From Lojkania enalia (taxonomy: Eukaryota > Ascomycota > Dothideomycetes > Pleosporales): a stretch of 64,000 nt of DNA. Under the pieces are notes generated by a model. That model made no database searches and had not been told where the DNA came from. It saw only the letters and a list, made by a program, of their open reading frames with translations. Both the position numbers and the translations under genes were made by a program. The DNA is taken from the NCBI GenBank assembly GCA_010094045.1, contig ML986794.1:1-64000 (forward strand). Direction: 5' to 3'. Below are positions 62,811 through 64,000 of the stretch, piece after piece (within the stretch, counting starts at the first letter, position 1; each line of letters starts with the position of its first letter).

Positions 62811-62815
62811 AAAAA
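62811..62815. repeat. Target site duplication of element G (right)
   Basis: AAAAA, as at 44177-44181. Confidence 0.75.
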
Positions 62816-63070
62816 AGCTATTCTAAATCTCTTTTAAGCTTTTTATCTATTTATCTACTAGAACTAGCTATTTCTATTATTATATTAATTTATTCTACAT
62901 TCTTATAAATATAGTTATTATACCTACCTCTAAAGAGGTAGCTTTACTAGCTAATCCTAATATTCTACTTACGTAAGTTTTCTATATTACTTACTAAAGG
63001 TATCTCTTTTCTTATAACTAGGGTAGTTTAACTAGTCTTACTTCTTCTAGCCTTATAAGAGTAATTAAAA
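62816..63070 (-). other. Element E leader
   Basis: Aligns with element B 17590-17847 and holds the gag start region and leader. Confidence 0.85.
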
Positions 63071-63382
63071 TATAATAGCCTCAAATTAGCTAGGTATAAG
63101 ATAAAATAATAACTAAGAGTAATTACATACTACAGGAGATTATTCTTATAGACTTATAATAGAAGTACGTAAGTAGAATATATAAAGGTTAGAGTTGTAA
63201 AGTTATTAAATATAATTTAGTCTTCCTACTATTCCTCTTATTTAGTCGCCTATCTACAACTAAGTAGGCTTAATAACTTAGTTTTAACTAAGCCGCTAAG
63301 TTGTTTATATAACTCGTCCTACTTACTTACCTATATAAAGTCCTATAGTTTAATTAGCTCTAGTATAAGAGCGTCTATAATA
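63071..63382 (-). repeat. Element E 5' LTR, diverged variant
   Basis: The 312-bp LTR is related to the 333-bp B LTR. It has an internal deletion of about 30 bp near 63187 and a replaced segment around 63225-63300 that cannot be explained by RIP alone, so E belongs to a different subfamily. Confidence 0.75.
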
Positions 63383-64000
63383 GTTTACTACCTATCTTAT
63401 TAATATAAGAGTAATAATATATTAAGTAATTAAGTAATTATAACTAGTAATAATAGCTAGACAAATAATAAGATTAGTATTACCTAGCTTAAATACTTTA
63501 ATTAGTATATAAAGAGCTATATAATAGATACCTATTAATTACTAGTTATTAATATCTATAATAGCTATATTTTACTTAAGTTTTAAGAGATTTATAAAAA
63601 GGAGAAGATTATCTATCTCTATATACTATTACATTTATTATATCTATTATAACTACTTAATATAGGCTGCTTCTTACTATTAAAGTATATATATATAATA
63701 CTAAGATTTTAGCCTTAGTATACAATTATATTAATTATATTAATAAGACTACCTTTTTTCTAGCTTTTAAAGTAGCCTATAATTAATTAATTATAGAAGC
63801 TAATATCCGTATAAGCTTTTAAAGCGCTAGAATAGTACTATATAATCTAGAAGTAGTACTATTAAAGCTTAATATTAAGCTATATATACTAATACTATCT
63901 ATATTAGAGACTATCTTATAGAAAGCTAAAATACCTAGTAATATATATAAACTAGAAGCTTAATTAATAATAATTTATAGTAGAATTTAGCGATATTAAA
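63383..64000 (+). pseudogene. Pogo/Fot1-like transposase remnant, cut by window end
   Basis: Plus-strand translation between RIP stops shows YNSYILLKFQEIYKKEKI, then LLNIGCFLLLK at about 63650-63680, which match the SHNSLEFQEYCKENKI and LLQPLDVGCFSPLK segments of pogo/Fot1 DDE transposases, and a tail equivalent to GLVPFNPEAVLSKLDV (near 63820-63875). It starts at the E LTR, so the N-terminal part is missing. Confidence 0.68.

Larger units (their letters stand above)
32523..63382 (-). mobile_element. Element E: 3'-truncated copy of the A/B gypsy family, host of D, F, G and H
   Basis: The segments 32523-34706, 38048-38149, 43657-44181 and 62816-63382 join into a minus-strand copy collinear with element B from about 14776 to 18180. 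They cover the end part of RT, the first half of pol, gag, leader and 5' LTR. After subtracting the inserts, about 3.38 kb of E remains, matching the corresponding part of B once the shorter LTR is allowed for. The remainder of pol and the 3' LTR are missing at the island junction (32523). It is as strongly RIP-mutated as B. Confidence 0.9.

Noticed and set aside
1..64000. tRNA, rRNA, CRISPR arrays, telomere repeats, prokaryotic promoters or riboswitches
   Set aside because: None were seen; the sequence is fungal and no TTAGGG-type arrays or RNA gene signatures were noticed.

Overview
The window looks like a heterochromatic, probably subtelomeric, AT-rich block of a filamentous ascomycete (Pezizomycotina, perhaps a Sordariomycete). 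Almost all of it is transposon sequence mutated by RIP (repeat-induced point mutation). CpA and TpG are nearly absent over long stretches, TpA is very common, CpG is relatively spared, and old reading frames are broken by TAA, TAG and TGA in place of CAA, CAG, TGG and CGA, with almost no indels. One roughly 5.2 kb island of normal base composition (about 27.3-32.5 kb) carries the only intact protein gene I can support.

Layout. (1) 1-4503: minus-strand remnant of a RecQ-type, telomere-linked-helicase-like gene. (2) 4504-18180: two copies of one Ty3/gypsy chromovirus family. Copy A (4812-11681, plus) sits inside an LTR of copy B (minus). TSDs, LTR lengths and internal lengths agree exactly. (3) 18181-22294: 5'-truncated gypsy element C (plus). 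(4) About 22.4-25.8 kb: two pogo/Fot1-like DNA transposons, one inserted in the other. (5) 25.8-27.3 kb: unrecognised AT-rich DNA. (6) 27.3-32.5 kb: the island, with a two-exon DUF7924-type gene (minus) and degenerate repeats. (7) 32523-63382: a third, 3'-truncated A/B-type copy (E, minus) that hosts a pogo element (D), gypsy element F and its sister G. G hosts a 13.1 kb gypsy element H. (8) 63383-64000: a plus-strand pogo transposase remnant running off the window.

The most interesting object is H (47920-61039, minus). It has 126-bp LTRs, an ATP-TSD-supported insertion (TSD ATACC), a roughly 984-codon gag with a retained ATG, and a textbook -1 frameshift heptamer (A AAA AAC) directly before the gag TAA. 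Pol follows in the -1 frame (protease, RT, RNase H, integrase, chromodomain). Then, again in the -1 frame relative to pol and in the position where retroviruses keep env, comes a third frame of about 1,195 codons that I do not recognise. H is the least RIP-damaged element and is the innermost insertion, so it is the youngest.

A separate technical point: D carries an exact 1,457-bp direct duplication around a 10-N gap (34827-36283 and 36294-37750), most likely an assembly error.
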